Origin: JBKPCD01 sp046727175
Lineage (GTDB): Bacteria; Acidobacteriota; Vicinamibacteria; Vicinamibacterales; 2-12-FULL-66-21
DNA: 28,735 bases
NCBI GenBank assembly: GCA_046727175.1
Contig: JBKPCD010000194.1
Location: 1 to 28,735, forward strand
Direction of reading: 5' to 3'
Each line of letters starts with the position of its first letter. The first letter of the stretch is position 1. The notes below the pieces were generated by a model, which was given only the letters and a program-made list of their open reading frames with translations, did not search any database and was not told where the DNA came from. The position numbers were made by a program, and so were the translations under genes. Below are positions 5,701 through 15,416 of the stretch, in pieces.

Positions 5701-8484
5701 TCACCGTGCCAGCATCATGCGCCTGACTTCCTCGAACCAGTGCTGCACGAGGACGATCTCGCGAACACTCCCAGGGCTGGGACCGCGCAGCATCACGAAG
5801 TCGCCGGCCGGAAACACGTCGTATTCCGGACCCCAATAGGCGCTCCGACCATACTCTTCCCCACCCGCCGGTGCGAGACTCAACACGCGTGAGGGCGCGC
5901 CCAGTTTCAGCGTGCTGCCGTCCACCGACACCAGAGCCGACATCAACGTGCGCTCGCCCGACTGCGCACTCTCATAGAAAAGGGTCCTCCCGTCGCGGCT
6001 CCAGACCGGGCCCACTCCGCCGGAGGAGGACACGGGGATCGGCTCGCCGCTGGGGTAGCCGCGGACGTACACCTCCGATCGCCCGAGCTGGTCGACGACG
6101 TAGGCCAGCCACCGGCCGTCAGGCGAGAACTTCGGACTGTATTCGGAGGCCGTGGCGCTCGTGAGCCGCCGTGCCACCGGTTTCTCGCCGAGTGTCAGCA
6201 GCCAGATACTGAACTGACCGCCCTGTGCGCGCGAGAAGGCGAGCACCGCGCCGTCGGGCGAAAATGATTCAGGCCAGGGGGCGGCCCCACCATCATCGTT
6301 TCGAAAGACGAGGTGCTCCTGCCCGCCGAGGTCGTTGAGGTAGATGCCTGACGCCTCCGGGCGTCTCGCGTAGACGGCAATGGCCTTGCCATCTGGCCGC
6401 CAGACGGAATGCGACTCGGACCCGGCCTCCGTCAGCCTGGTCACGGTGCCGCGAAGGAGATCGTGCACGTGCACGGCGGTTTCGAATGCCGCGTCACCGC
6501 CAGACCGGGGCGATTCGAACGCCACACGCTGACCGTCGGGCGAGACGCGTGGCCGCCGGTTCGGACCGGCGGCCAGTCCGAAGGGCGTGAATACCCCGGC
6601 GCGGCCGACACGTCCCATCACGCGCGCTGTGGCGTCGGCTCTCGGGACATACGCGAGCGTGCCATTCGACGACACCGCCAGCTGCAGGATGGTCCCTTCC
6701 GAGTTCGCACCGTCCCGTCGGACGTCGTCGGAGACCGCCGCCGCAGGTCCGACGAGCGCCAGGCGTTTCGCGTCGATCGGCGCGACGAGCACCGCGTCGC
6801 CGCGCCTGAAGGCGAGGTGCCCTGTCGAAAGATACCGGCCATTAGAGGCGTTTTCGGTGATCACGCGACGCTCGCCCGACTGCACGATCACGGCCTCGAG
6901 CCGCGCATTGCGGAACTGACCGAACGACGTCGTGAAAACCACAGCGCCCGCCTGGGGCGCATAGGACCCGGGGTAGTGTCCCGTCTCTCCTTGCGCGACG
7001 TCGACGGAGGTGAGCGCTGTCGGCGAGCCGCCGTCGGCCGGCACCTGTTTCAAGCCGGCCGTTCCGGGCCCACCGAACACGATTGTGCCTGACGCGACCC
7101 ACACGCCGAATGTCCATAGGCTGCCAGCGATCTTTTCGACGAGCGTCACGGGGTTGCCGCCGGAGAGCGCAATCTTCTTGAGTTCCCCGCTCGTCGTGAA
7201 AAACGCGACCGATTGTCCGTCTGGCGAAAAGAACGGCTGGTGAGCGAGAAACGTCCCGGGCAGATCGCGGATCGCGAGGCTGGCGAGTGAACGAACTCGA
7301 AGCTGAGTGCTCCGCTCGGCCGGAGCACCTGGGTTCGCACTGACGTAGGCGACCTGCGTGCCATCGGGCGAAATCGCGAGCGACTGATTCGGAAACCAAA
7401 AGAAGTCGACGGCGCGATCGGCCGGCAGGGCCAACGAGACGCGCTCCACTGCAGGCGGTGCCGGGCGACCGAACGTCTGCCACGCGAGGGTCGCCAGCGT
7501 GGCGCCCGCGACGAGACACACCGCGGCGCCCGCGACGAGCCAACCGATCGCGCGGCGGGGAGCGGCCGGGGTGGATGAGGACGCCGGCGCCAGCACGGAC
7601 GCCTCGTTCAAGAGAAAGAGGGCCGTCGAGATGTCACCCACGCGCCGCCGGCGATCCTTCACGAGCGCGCGCTCGATGAGCAACCGAATGGGCCCAGGCA
7701 GATCGCCCGGAAGCGCGCGCCAGTCGGGGTCACCCTTGAGGACTGATGCGAGCGTGTCACTCACGTCGTCGCCCCCAAAGGCGCGGCGACCACTCAGCAT
7801 CTCGTACAGCACGCAGCCAAAGGCCCAGACGTCCGCGCGTTTGTCGACACGCTGACCTTTGGCCTGCTCGGGCGCCATGTAGGCGGCCGTGCCGAGAATC
7901 AGGCCGAGCGCGGTGGCTGCCGGCGAGGTCAGCGTTGGGGAATCGGCGATGTTCGCACCGCTTCGGCTTGCGTCATCGCCTGTCGGCTTTGCCAGACCGA
8001 AATCCAGGACCTTTACGGTCCCGTCGTCGGTGATTTTGACGTTGGCCGGCTTCAGGTCGCGATGGATGATCCCGAGCTCGTGCGCGGCGGCAAGGGCCTC
8101 GGCGATCTGGCGCGCGATCGCCAGCGCATCCGAAAGCCCCAGCGGGCGGTCTGTCGTCGCGGCTGTTCCCTTCGCGCCCGCGATGAGCTCCGCCAGCGTC
8201 GCACCGCTGACGAGCTCCATGACGATGGCGGGTATGCGACCTGATTCCTCGATGCCGTAAATCTGCGCGATGTGCGGATGGTTGAGCGACGCAAGGACTT
8301 GTGCTTCGCGCTTGAAGCGCGCCAGGCGGTCCGCATCCTGCGCGAACCCGTCGGGCAGGACTTTGATCGCCACCTCGCGCCCGAGCTTCGTATCGCGGGC
8401 GCGGTAGACCTCGCCCATCCCGCCCGCGCCGAGGGCGGACAGGACCTCGTACGGGCCGAGACGCGCACCAGCGGACAGGGGCAT
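5701..8484 (-). CDS. Membrane-anchored Ser/Thr protein kinase with PD40 beta-propeller
   Basis: A 927-residue eukaryote-like kinase. The cytoplasmic kinase domain (about 12-295) has the glycine loop GAGGMGEVYRARD, catalytic Lys41, HRDLKPAN at 141-148 (Asp143), DFG at 161-163 and APE at 204-206. One transmembrane helix (about 313-334) follows a Ser/Pro/Ala-rich linker. The rest is a TolB/WD40-like propeller, seen as repeated SPDG motifs (ISPDGTQVAYVS, FSPDGQSVAFFT, VSPDGQRVAFES, FSPDGRWLAYVV), placed outside the membrane as a likely ligand-sensing part. The start ATG at 8484 gives the family N-terminus MPLSAGARLGPYEV. A longer in-frame start at 8517 is GTG and adds residues not typical of the family. 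All catalytic residues are present, so it should be active; targets are unknown. Confidence 0.94.
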   Translation of the reverse strand: MPLSAGARLGPYEVLSALGAGGMGEVYRARDTKLGREVAIKVLPDGFAQDADRLARFKREAQVLASLNHPHIAQIYGIEESGRIPAIVMELVSGATLAELIAGAKGTAATTDRPLGLSDALAIARQIAEALAAAHELGIIHRDLKPANVKITDDGTVKVLDFGLAKPTGDDASRSGANIADSPTLTSPAATALGLILGTAAYMAPEQAKGQRVDKRADVWAFGCVLYEMLSGRRAFGGDDVSDTLASVLKGDPDWRALPGDLPGPIRLLIERALVKDRRRRVGDISTALFLLNEASVLAPASSSTPAAPRRAIGWLVAGAAVCLVAGATLATLAWQTFGRPAPPAVERVSLALPADRAVDFFWFPNQSLAISPDGTQVAYVSANPGAPAERSTQLRVRSLASLAIRDLPGTFLAHQPFFSPDGQSVAFFTTSGELKKIALSGGNPVTLVEKIAGSLWTFGVWVASGTIVFGGPGTAGLKQVPADGGSPTALTSVDVAQGETGHYPGSYAPQAGAVVFTTSFGQFRNARLEAVIVQSGERRVITENASNGRYLSTGHLAFRRGDAVLVAPIDAKRLALVGPAAAVSDDVRRDGANSEGTILQLAVSSNGTLAYVPRADATARVMGRVGRAGVFTPFGLAAGPNRRPRVSPDGQRVAFESPRSGGDAAFETAVHVHDLLRGTVTRLTEAGSESHSVWRPDGKAIAVYARRPEASGIYLNDLGGQEHLVFRNDDGGAAPWPESFSPDGAVLAFSRAQGGQFSIWLLTLGEKPVARRLTSATASEYSPKFSPDGRWLAYVVDQLGRSEVYVRGYPSGEPIPVSSSGGVGPVWSRDGRTLFYESAQSGERTLMSALVSVDGSTLKLGAPSRVLSLAPAGGEEYGRSAYWGPEYDVFPAGDFVMLRGPSPGSVREIVLVQHWFEEVRRMMLAR

Positions 8485-8654
8485 GTGTTGAGGCTTTCTA
8501 GCGATGGAGCCCCTCACGGCAAAGAGGCAAGGCGCCGCCGTTCAACGCGTCATCCAGCTCTTTGCAGAGACTGCATGACCGTCCACGTTACCGTGCCGCA
8601 GGTGGATCGATGCTCTTGTTCGCGAGCGTGTACGGAACGTTTTGTTATGCGCTC

Positions 8655-9431
8655 TTACTCCGACCCTTTCTTTTTCGCGTGCACGGCGAACATGGCGCCC
8701 TGGGGATCTGTTCCCGTTGCAATCCAGTCGCCGCCGGGGACCTCCAGCGGTCCGTTTACGATTTGCCCGCCATTCGCTTTCGTCGCCTCGACGGCCCGCG
8801 GCACGTCGTCGACCATGACGTAGTGCAACCATGCGGGGGGACTGGGCATCTGGGCAGGCCTGTTGTACATCCCACCAAGCGGCGTGTCATGGCGCCCGTA
8901 CATCTGGTAGACGCCCATCTCCCCCATGTCCATCGCGGATGTCTTGTGCCAGCCAAAGAGCGCTTCGTAGAAGCGAAAGGCTGCCGGCTGATCGTGCGTC
9001 GCCAGTTCGTGCCAGGAGAATTCGCCAGGCGCCGGAGGAGCTTCGGGTCCCTGAGACCTCGGGGCGGGCGTGAACACGGCGAACGTTGCACCCTGCGGAT
9101 CGTTCAACACGGCGAACCGTCCGACGCCGGGAATGTCCTGGGGCGCCACGAGCGTCCTCGCTCCGAGGTTCACGCCCTGTTTGACCGTGGCGTCGACATC
9201 GGGCGAGGAAATGTAGGCGAGCCAGTGCGGCGGCGCGTCCGCGTCCTTCGGCAGCTGCATGATGCCGCCGATCGGAACGCTGCTGTTCGTCCACATCGTG
9301 TACGGTACGGGCCCCTGCCATTCCGTCGTTCCCCAACCGACCACCTTCGTGTAGAACTCGATTGCCTGTGCCGGATCGCTCGTCATCAGGTCGTGCCAGA
9401 CGAATCGGCCGCGAGATTTCGTTTCGGACAT
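8655..9431 (-). CDS. Two-domain VOC (glyoxalase/bleomycin-resistance fold) protein
   Basis: A 258-residue protein built from two tandem VOC domains (about 8-125 and 138-252). Each opens with a conserved strand and His (RFVWHDLMTSDP; FSWHELATHDQ), continues with an FY(T/E)xxxGW segment and ends with DPQGA(T/M)FAV. Proteins of this pattern occur widely in soil bacteria. Substrates range from aldehydes to antibiotics and cannot be told from sequence. There is no signal peptide, so it is cytoplasmic. The start ATG at 9431 has GGAGG five bases upstream; an earlier start at 9446 would include the Shine-Dalgarno within the coding region and is rejected. It is upstream of kinase 1 on the same strand, but the 170-base gap argues against a tight operon. 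Confidence 0.9.
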   Translation of the reverse strand: MSETKSRGRFVWHDLMTSDPAQAIEFYTKVVGWGTTEWQGPVPYTMWTNSSVPIGGIMQLPKDADAPPHWLAYISSPDVDATVKQGVNLGARTLVAPQDIPGVGRFAVLNDPQGATFAVFTPAPRSQGPEAPPAPGEFSWHELATHDQPAAFRFYEALFGWHKTSAMDMGEMGVYQMYGRHDTPLGGMYNRPAQMPSPPAWLHYVMVDDVPRAVEATKANGGQIVNGPLEVPGGDWIATGTDPQGAMFAVHAKKKGSE

Positions 9432-9623
9432 CGATGCCTCCACCACAGAGATGAATCGCCATTATGCTGCGGCCATCCTCCGTTTCCCGGAACATGTGAC
9501 GAACGGTGTGACCGTCGCAGGCGGCGAAGATCTCTTACATGTTCACCAGGACGTCCTCGCGCGATGAGGCCAATCCTGCGAAGGCGTGGGATTCAGGGGA
9601 CGCAGAGTGTCGATACGAGCGCG

Positions 9624-9629
9624 TACAAT
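9624..9629 (+). promoter_or_regulatory. -10 box close to the DUF1028 start
   Basis: TACAAT ends eight bases before the ATG at 9638. Transcription would begin about one or two bases before the start codon, giving a nearly leaderless mRNA. No good -35 hexamer is visible and no clear Shine-Dalgarno fits this start. Confidence 0.4.
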
Positions 9630-9637
9630 GCTCCAGG

Positions 9638-10609
9638 ATGAGAGATCTGACGCTCGCGCTCGTCGCAATTCTTGCCATTCCCGCTCATGCCGATCCCCTG
9701 GTGCACACGTTCTCCATCGTGGCTCGCGACCCGGCCACAGGTGAGATGGGCGTCGCCGTTCAGTCTCACTGGTTTTCAGTCGGCTCGGTCGTCACGTGGG
9801 CTGAAGCCGGAGTCGGCGCGGTCGCGACGCAGTCGTTCGTCGACCCCGGCTACGGTCCACGTGGGCTCGAGCGTATGCGGAAGGGAGTGGCTGCATCCGC
9901 GGCGCTCGATCAACTCGTCAAGGCCGACAACCAGCGCGACGGGCGGCAAGTCGCGATGATCGACGTATCCGGGCGCGTCTCGGCGTACACAGGCAAGTCC
10001 GCGATCGCGTCAGCGGGCCACAAGATCGGGGACGGCTACTCGGTCCAGGCGAACCTGATGGCCAACGATCGCGTGTGGCCCGCCATGGCTGCGGCGTACG
10101 AATCGACGAAGGGCGACCTCGCGGACCGATTGCTCGCCGCGCTCGATGCGGCTCAAGCCGCCGGTGGCGACATCCGCGGACGCCAGTCGGCAGCGATTCT
10201 CATCGTGAAAGGGAAGGGAACCGGACGTCCTTGGGTCGGCGCGGATCGCGTCTTCGATCTTCGAGTGGACGATCATCCGGAGCCGATCGCCGAACTGCGC
10301 CGACTCGTGCGCCTGCAGCGCGCGTACTCACACGCCAATCACGGTGACGAGTTGATGACCGAGAAGAAAGTCGACGAGGCGCTCGAGGAATACAAGGCCG
10401 CATCGAAGCTCGCGCCCGAGATACTCGAGCTCCCGTTCTGGCACGCGGTCACGTTGGCGTCCATCGGCCGGGAGAGCGAGGCTGTCCCGATTTTCAAAGC
10501 GGTGTTCGCAAAGGAGCCGATCTGGGCCGATCTTTTGCCGAAGCTGCCCGCGGCCGGTTTGTTTCCCAACGATCCAGCGTTGATCGACCGCATACGCGAG
10601 CTGCGATAG
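9638..10609 (+). CDS. Secreted DUF1028 protein with C-terminal TPR-like region
   Basis: A 323-residue protein. A signal peptide (about 1-18, ending AHA) precedes a DUF1028 domain that begins HTFSIVARDPATGEMGVAVQ and includes VGAVATQSFVDPGYGPRGLE. The family is related to Ntn-hydrolases and its substrate is not established. From about residue 225 the chain becomes helical, with TPR-like repeats (ALEEYKAASKLAPE, AVPIFKAVFAKEP), a common C-terminal addition in this family. The start ATG at 9638 places the signal peptide at the N-terminus; the frame upstream to 9539 lacks any such feature. It is divergent from the VOC gene and convergent with lhr. Confidence 0.9.
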   Translation: MRDLTLALVAILAIPAHADPLVHTFSIVARDPATGEMGVAVQSHWFSVGSVVTWAEAGVGAVATQSFVDPGYGPRGLERMRKGVAASAALDQLVKADNQRDGRQVAMIDVSGRVSAYTGKSAIASAGHKIGDGYSVQANLMANDRVWPAMAAAYESTKGDLADRLLAALDAAQAAGGDIRGRQSAAILIVKGKGTGRPWVGADRVFDLRVDDHPEPIAELRRLVRLQRAYSHANHGDELMTEKKVDEALEEYKAASKLAPEILELPFWHAVTLASIGRESEAVPIFKAVFAKEPIWADLLPKLPAAGLFPNDPALIDRIRELR

Positions 10610-10780
10610 CTTGGGCGACAGAGCGAACGAGCGCACCGAGTGAGCCAACTGATCGCTAATCCCTGATCGACGGATCGATGAGTCACCGAATCGCGAGTCC
10701 GAATCGATTGAGCTCTCAACTCGCGGGCACGCTGTAAGTAGACACAGCAGATGCGGCAATCCCTCGATTAGGTGCGACAA

Positions 10781-10828
10781 GATTCAAGGATCCACGGATT
10801 CAAGGATTCACGGATTCGAGGATTCTAG
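10781..10828. repeat. Six tandem 8-bp GATTC-type units
   Basis: Six units lie in exact 8-base register: GATTCAAG, GATCCACG, GATTCAAG, GATTCACG, GATTCGAG, GATTCTAG. The array then degrades into GGATTCAC, and GATCAG is repeated at 10837-10842 and 10851-10856. It sits in the gap between the DUF1028 gene and the convergent lhr stop, and the last lhr codons fall in its degraded edge. Looser GATCG/AATCG-rich sequence precedes it from about 10650. I see no gene in 10610-10852. Confidence 0.75.
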
Positions 10829-10852
10829 GGATTCACGATCAGTGATTAGTGA

Positions 10853-13800
10853 TCAGGGATTCAATCTTCCCACGAATCCACTCAAGACAGCAGGCAACCG
10901 CCGCCCTGCGAGGGCGCTCGTCACGTCAGCAGCGATCGAAGACGGCACGTCGGCCAACTGACGAACGTAATCTCCCTCCATCACCGCGATCGGGACGCCA
11001 TTCCGGTACGTGATCCGCGTGCGGCTGATGGCCCTGATTCGGTCGCCGCTGGTCACGATACCAGTCAGATTCAGCGGATCGGCAGCGCTGATGGTAATGA
11101 GCGAGCCGTCAGGTTGCGTGCGGCGGACCTCCCGGAGGCGCTCGATCGCGTCAGGCAGCGCAAATTGCTCTCCTGACATCCCCGAGACGAAACGCCCACC
11201 GCGGATCTCTCCGCGAGCCTCGAGGCGGCGGTAAATTCGCGCGAGCGTGCGCCACGGCAGCGCGTTCGGCTCACGCGAGAGCAGACGCCGGAACATGACG
11301 CCGTACCGCCGGAGAAGCGCCCACGCCTGCACGTCGGCTGCCGCTTCGACGGCCGCCTCCGATCGAAGGCCACGGAGGATCGACCAACGACCGGATGTGA
11401 GCCGCGGCCTGACCTGTCCGCGTGTGCTCGACGAGGCCGGATGGGGACGTCGGCCGAGGGCTGCGGCCACACGGATGTCTCTCAATCCCGCGAAGCCGTC
11501 TGATGCCACGAGTCCCGCCGCAACGAGCTCGCCCAGCGCGCCACGCACTGCGTCGTCGGTGAGCGCGCAACTGACCGTCAGCTCGTGAAAGAACGACGCA
11601 CCGCGCGTCCGCAACACCTCGAGCACGAGTTGTGCATTCAAGGTTAGCGCGATCGCATCAGGCCGGCTGCGATCGCCCGCAGCTCTGAGCGCCTGCCACG
11701 CCTCCTCGTGCTGTCGCAGGAACAAGGCGATCGGCGTTCCCCCGGCGAGCCTCGTCGGCGTCACCGACAATCTCGCCCATCCCACTTCGCCTGTGAGGCA
11801 CAACATGTCCAGCATCGAGGGCTCGTAACGGTCCAGCCGCGCCGGAAGAACCGCGCGCTCCCACGCACGTGATGCAAGCTCGAATCCGTCGAGCGAAGCG
11901 ATGACTGCCCTGAGTCCATCGATTCCTGACAAGCGACTCGACGGATGAACGTGTTGCCACACGAACAGGAATCGCATGAAGTCGGCGGGCGCGACCGGCT
12001 CGATCTCCGCCCGAAGCCTGTTGAGCGTATGGCGATGAATTCTCGCCAGCAGTCGTCGATCGCACCATTCGAGAACTGTCGGCGGTCGCGAATCGTCAAT
12101 CGATGACCGCGGCGTGAAATGACCGCGAAGCGCGACGCCCTCGGATTCCAACGCAACGAGGGCGTCGTCGATCGCCGATTCGCTGACGCCTAGTGATTCG
12201 GCCAGCGCACCGGCGGTGGTTGGTCCGACGAGCGACAGCCGTCCGCGAATCATCTCGACAATCGCGTCCTGAGGCGTCCAGTTCCGTGTCCGGCGGGACG
12301 CCGGCACGGTGACGGCGGGATCAACGGACGCGTTCGCGTGAATCGCAAGGAGCTCCGAAAGCCGCTCGGCGGTCGTGGTCAGCGGCTGCGTCGATTCACT
12401 ATGGACCGTAGTGGCCCGCCGGCTTTCGATTAGCCCATTCAGCAGTTCGGGACCGGTCTCGCGTATTTCATCCGCGGTGAGAAAGCCGACCGTGAGCAGG
12501 ACGTCGTGGAGCTCGTCCGCATCGCGAGGGTCGGGTCGCTGCTCGTCGCGTACGCGCTCGATCGCTGCCGCGTCAAGCGCGCCGAGATCGTCTGCTGACG
12601 AGATGTCGCCGGCGCGCCGCGTCTGGACGGCGTGCGCCCGCCGCTCTTCGAGCGGCGCGTCATCGAGGAATGCATACGGGCGCGCGTTCAGGATCTCGTG
12701 GGCCAGCGGCGACGGTTCCGTGGTATCGCGGGCGACACAGCGGACGCCTCCGCCGTGAATGCGGTCGAGCGCCGCCGCGAGGCCGTCGAAGTCCATCGCC
12801 TCCTGGAGGCAATCGCGTACGGTCTGATTCACGAGCGGGTGATCAGGAATCTGACGATCGCCGGGAATGTTCTCGAGGCACGCTGCCGCATCCGGAAAGA
12901 CCGCTGCCATCAGGTCATCAGCCAGCATGCGCTGCAACTGGGGTGGGACTTTCCTGCCTGCACGGTTCCGCGGAACGGCCAGCGAGATCGTCGCGTTCCA
13001 CCGCCAGCGCGTTTGAAACACTGGTGCGTCCAGGAACGCCTGGACCAGAACGTCCCTCGCCGTTGCGGGATGGAGGTAGCGAAATACGTCCGCCAGCGGA
13101 AACGAGTGCTGCGGCCCGAGCGAAAGCAGCAGCGCATCCTCGGTCGCAGCGGCCTGCAGCTCGAAATTGAACTGACGGCAGAAGCGCTTCCGCAGCGCAA
13201 GCCCCCACGCCTTGTTGATGCGGCTGCCGAACGGCGCGTGCAGCACGAGCTGCATGCCGCCCGACTCGTCGAAGAACCGCTCGAGCACGAGCGTCTCCTG
13301 CGTAGGCAGCACGCCGAGCACCCGCCGGCCTTCGACGAGATACGTCGCGATCTGATCGGCTGCGTCGCGGCTGATGCCCGTTTCCCCAACCAACCAGTCG
13401 ATGGCCCTGCTCGTGGCGTCTTCTTCGGCCGCTCCCGACAATGTGGCATCGACGGCCGCACGCAGATCGCTCACGGCGCGCGACAACTCGTCGCTCCGCG
13501 CGGGCGCCTCCCCCAGCCAGAACGGGATCGTCGGCGGTGCTCCCTTCGCGTCGGCGACGCGCACCACGCCCGCGCCGACCTGGAGGATCTGCCACGACGC
13601 GTTCCCGAGCTGGAAGATATCCCCCGCGATGCTCTCGATTGCGAAGTCTTCGTTGACCGTTCCGATGAACGTCTCTTCCGGATCGAGCAGGACGCGGTAG
13701 TCGGCGACTTCCGGAATTGCGCCTCCCGAGGTCAGCGCGAGAAGCCGCGACCCGCGACGCCCGCGCACCTTCGCATTCACCTCATTGCGGTGAACCAGCG

Positions 13801-15190
13801 CGGCGCGCCGTCCCCGTCGCGTCGTGAATCCGTCGGCGACCATCGCGAGCACTGACGTGAACTCCGCAGACGTGAGCGCCCGATAGGGCCAGGCCCGACG
13901 TACCAGCGCGAAGAGCTCCTCCTCGGAGTACTCGCAGCACGCGGACTCGGCGACGATGTGCTGCGCGAGCACATCGAGTGGCGCATCGTGCTCGACGACG
14001 GCATCCAGCTCGCCGTGGCGAATCGAACGAAGTATCGCCGCGCACTCGATGAGGTCGTCTCGCGATGCTGGAAAGACGCGGCCCTTCGGCGTTCCCGTCA
14101 CCGTGTGGCCGGCCCGACCGACACGTTGCAGCAGCGTCGCGATCCGGTGCGGCGAGCCGATCTGGCAGACCAGGTCGATGTGGCCGATGTCAATCCCGAG
14201 CTCGAGAGACGCGGTTGCAACCAGAGCTTTGAGCCGTCCGCTCTTGAGCCGCGTCTCCGCATCGAGGCGCTTCTCTTTCGAGAGGCTTCCGTGATGCGCG
14301 GTGACGACCTCTTCGTCGAAGCGGTCGCTCAGCTCTCGTGCCAGGCGCTCCGCCATGCGTCTCGTGTTCACGAAAACGATCGTCGTTCTGTGCGATGCGA
14401 TCAGCGCGGTCAGCCGCTCGTAATACTCCTCCCAGACCTCGTGTGACATGACCGCATCGAGCGGCGACCTCGGTATCTCGAGCGCGAGATCGATCGCGCG
14501 GCGATGGCCTTCGTCGACGACGAGCGGCGACTCCCCCGCGCCGACGAGGAACCGGCCGACGTCCTCGATCGGCTTCTGGGTTGCCGACAGGCCGATCCTC
14601 AGAAGCGGACACTCCGCAACGTGCTGCAGCCGTTCGAGAGTGATCGCAAGGTGCGCCCCGCGCCGGGTTCCAATTACCGCATGAATCTCGTCGACGATCA
14701 CCGTCCGCGCCGTCTTCAGGATTTCACGGCTGCGTTCCGCCGTCAGCAGCAGATAGAGCGACTCGGGCGTCGTCACGAGAATGTGCGGCGGGGTGCGCAC
14801 CATCGCGGCGCGTTCGCTCTGGGTCGTGTCGCCGGTCCGAACGGCCGCTGTGATGCGAGGCACGTCCACGCCGAGCTCGTCGGCAATTCGCCGTATCCCG
14901 CGACGGGGCTCCGCCAGGTTCTTGTGAATGTCGGTACTCAGCGCTTTCAGCGGCGAAACGTAGACGACGCGCACCTCGTCAGGCAACGGACCGGCGAGTC
15001 CCTCGACGACCAGGTCGTCGAGGGCCGTGAGAAACGCCGCGAGCGTCTTGCCCGAGCCGGTCGGCGCCGAAATCAACGTGTGGCGCCGCTCCCGGATCGC
15101 GGCCCAGCCCTTGCGCTGCGCGACCGTGGGCTCGCCAAGCGTCTCTGAAAACCAGCGCGCGATGATGGGGTGAAAGAGATGGAGAGACAT
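10853..15190 (-). CDS. lhr: Lhr-type superfamily 2 ATP-dependent helicase
   Basis: A 1445-residue protein, close to the length of full-size Lhr (E. coli about 1538). The helicase core has a Gln motif at 25, Walker A APTGSGKT at 42-49, SPLKALSTDI, TTPESLY, Walker B DEIH at 167-170, SAT at 202-204 and motif VI QRVGRAGH. A winged-helix and DEAD/H-associated region follows. The C-terminal Lhr region is marked by WQHVHPSSRLSGIDGLRAV and PARLDRYEPSMLDMLCLTGE. Lhr is a 3'-5' DNA translocase and helicase linked to DNA repair. The start ATG at 15190 gives the usual short N-terminus before the Gln motif; no Shine-Dalgarno is obvious. No nuclease or phosphoesterase partner lies beside it, unlike some Lhr loci. 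Confidence 0.96.
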   Translation of the reverse strand: MSLHLFHPIIARWFSETLGEPTVAQRKGWAAIRERRHTLISAPTGSGKTLAAFLTALDDLVVEGLAGPLPDEVRVVYVSPLKALSTDIHKNLAEPRRGIRRIADELGVDVPRITAAVRTGDTTQSERAAMVRTPPHILVTTPESLYLLLTAERSREILKTARTVIVDEIHAVIGTRRGAHLAITLERLQHVAECPLLRIGLSATQKPIEDVGRFLVGAGESPLVVDEGHRRAIDLALEIPRSPLDAVMSHEVWEEYYERLTALIASHRTTIVFVNTRRMAERLARELSDRFDEEVVTAHHGSLSKEKRLDAETRLKSGRLKALVATASLELGIDIGHIDLVCQIGSPHRIATLLQRVGRAGHTVTGTPKGRVFPASRDDLIECAAILRSIRHGELDAVVEHDAPLDVLAQHIVAESACCEYSEEELFALVRRAWPYRALTSAEFTSVLAMVADGFTTRRGRRAALVHRNEVNAKVRGRRGSRLLALTSGGAIPEVADYRVLLDPEETFIGTVNEDFAIESIAGDIFQLGNASWQILQVGAGVVRVADAKGAPPTIPFWLGEAPARSDELSRAVSDLRAAVDATLSGAAEEDATSRAIDWLVGETGISRDAADQIATYLVEGRRVLGVLPTQETLVLERFFDESGGMQLVLHAPFGSRINKAWGLALRKRFCRQFNFELQAAATEDALLLSLGPQHSFPLADVFRYLHPATARDVLVQAFLDAPVFQTRWRWNATISLAVPRNRAGRKVPPQLQRMLADDLMAAVFPDAAACLENIPGDRQIPDHPLVNQTVRDCLQEAMDFDGLAAALDRIHGGGVRCVARDTTEPSPLAHEILNARPYAFLDDAPLEERRAHAVQTRRAGDISSADDLGALDAAAIERVRDEQRPDPRDADELHDVLLTVGFLTADEIRETGPELLNGLIESRRATTVHSESTQPLTTTAERLSELLAIHANASVDPAVTVPASRRTRNWTPQDAIVEMIRGRLSLVGPTTAGALAESLGVSESAIDDALVALESEGVALRGHFTPRSSIDDSRPPTVLEWCDRRLLARIHRHTLNRLRAEIEPVAPADFMRFLFVWQHVHPSSRLSGIDGLRAVIASLDGFELASRAWERAVLPARLDRYEPSMLDMLCLTGEVGWARLSVTPTRLAGGTPIALFLRQHEEAWQALRAAGDRSRPDAIALTLNAQLVLEVLRTRGASFFHELTVSCALTDDAVRGALGELVAAGLVASDGFAGLRDIRVAAALGRRPHPASSSTRGQVRPRLTSGRWSILRGLRSEAAVEAAADVQAWALLRRYGVMFRRLLSREPNALPWRTLARIYRRLEARGEIRGGRFVSGMSGEQFALPDAIERLREVRRTQPDGSLITISAADPLNLTGIVTSGDRIRAISRTRITYRNGVPIAVMEGDYVRQLADVPSSIAADVTSALAGRRLPAVLSGFVGRLNP

Positions 15191-15401
15191 GAGGTTGGAT
15201 CCGGAACGATTCTTCTAACGATATCGCATCACGGCCCTCCATGGAGGAGACGGCGCTCACGGACAAAACGTCCACCACGGAGCCACGAAGGCATGACCGC
15301 GGCCTTGCTTCCGGATGCGTTGTGGGATCTTGTCGACGGTTCTTGCCGATCCGATCACGGCGGCCAAGGGAGGGCGGCCGTCTCTGATCGCATCCCGCCC
15401 A

Positions 15402-15407
15402 TATAAT
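15402..15407 (+). promoter_or_regulatory. Consensus -10 box just before kinase 2
   Basis: A perfect TATAAT ends nine bases before the TTG start at 15417. The expected transcription start (15413-15416) would leave an untranslated leader of only a few bases. No Shine-Dalgarno fits in that space, and no good -35 hexamer is seen 16-18 bases upstream. Confidence 0.55.
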
Positions 15408-15416
15408 TAACAGCGT

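Noticed and set aside
8562..9641. 359-residue open frame opposite the VOC gene
   Set aside because: The VOC protein on the other strand has clear domains and a Shine-Dalgarno; this frame has neither.
12632..13855. 407-residue open frame opposite lhr
   Set aside because: Antisense shadow of a well-supported helicase in high-GC DNA. Its translation is Arg-rich with no recognisable domain.
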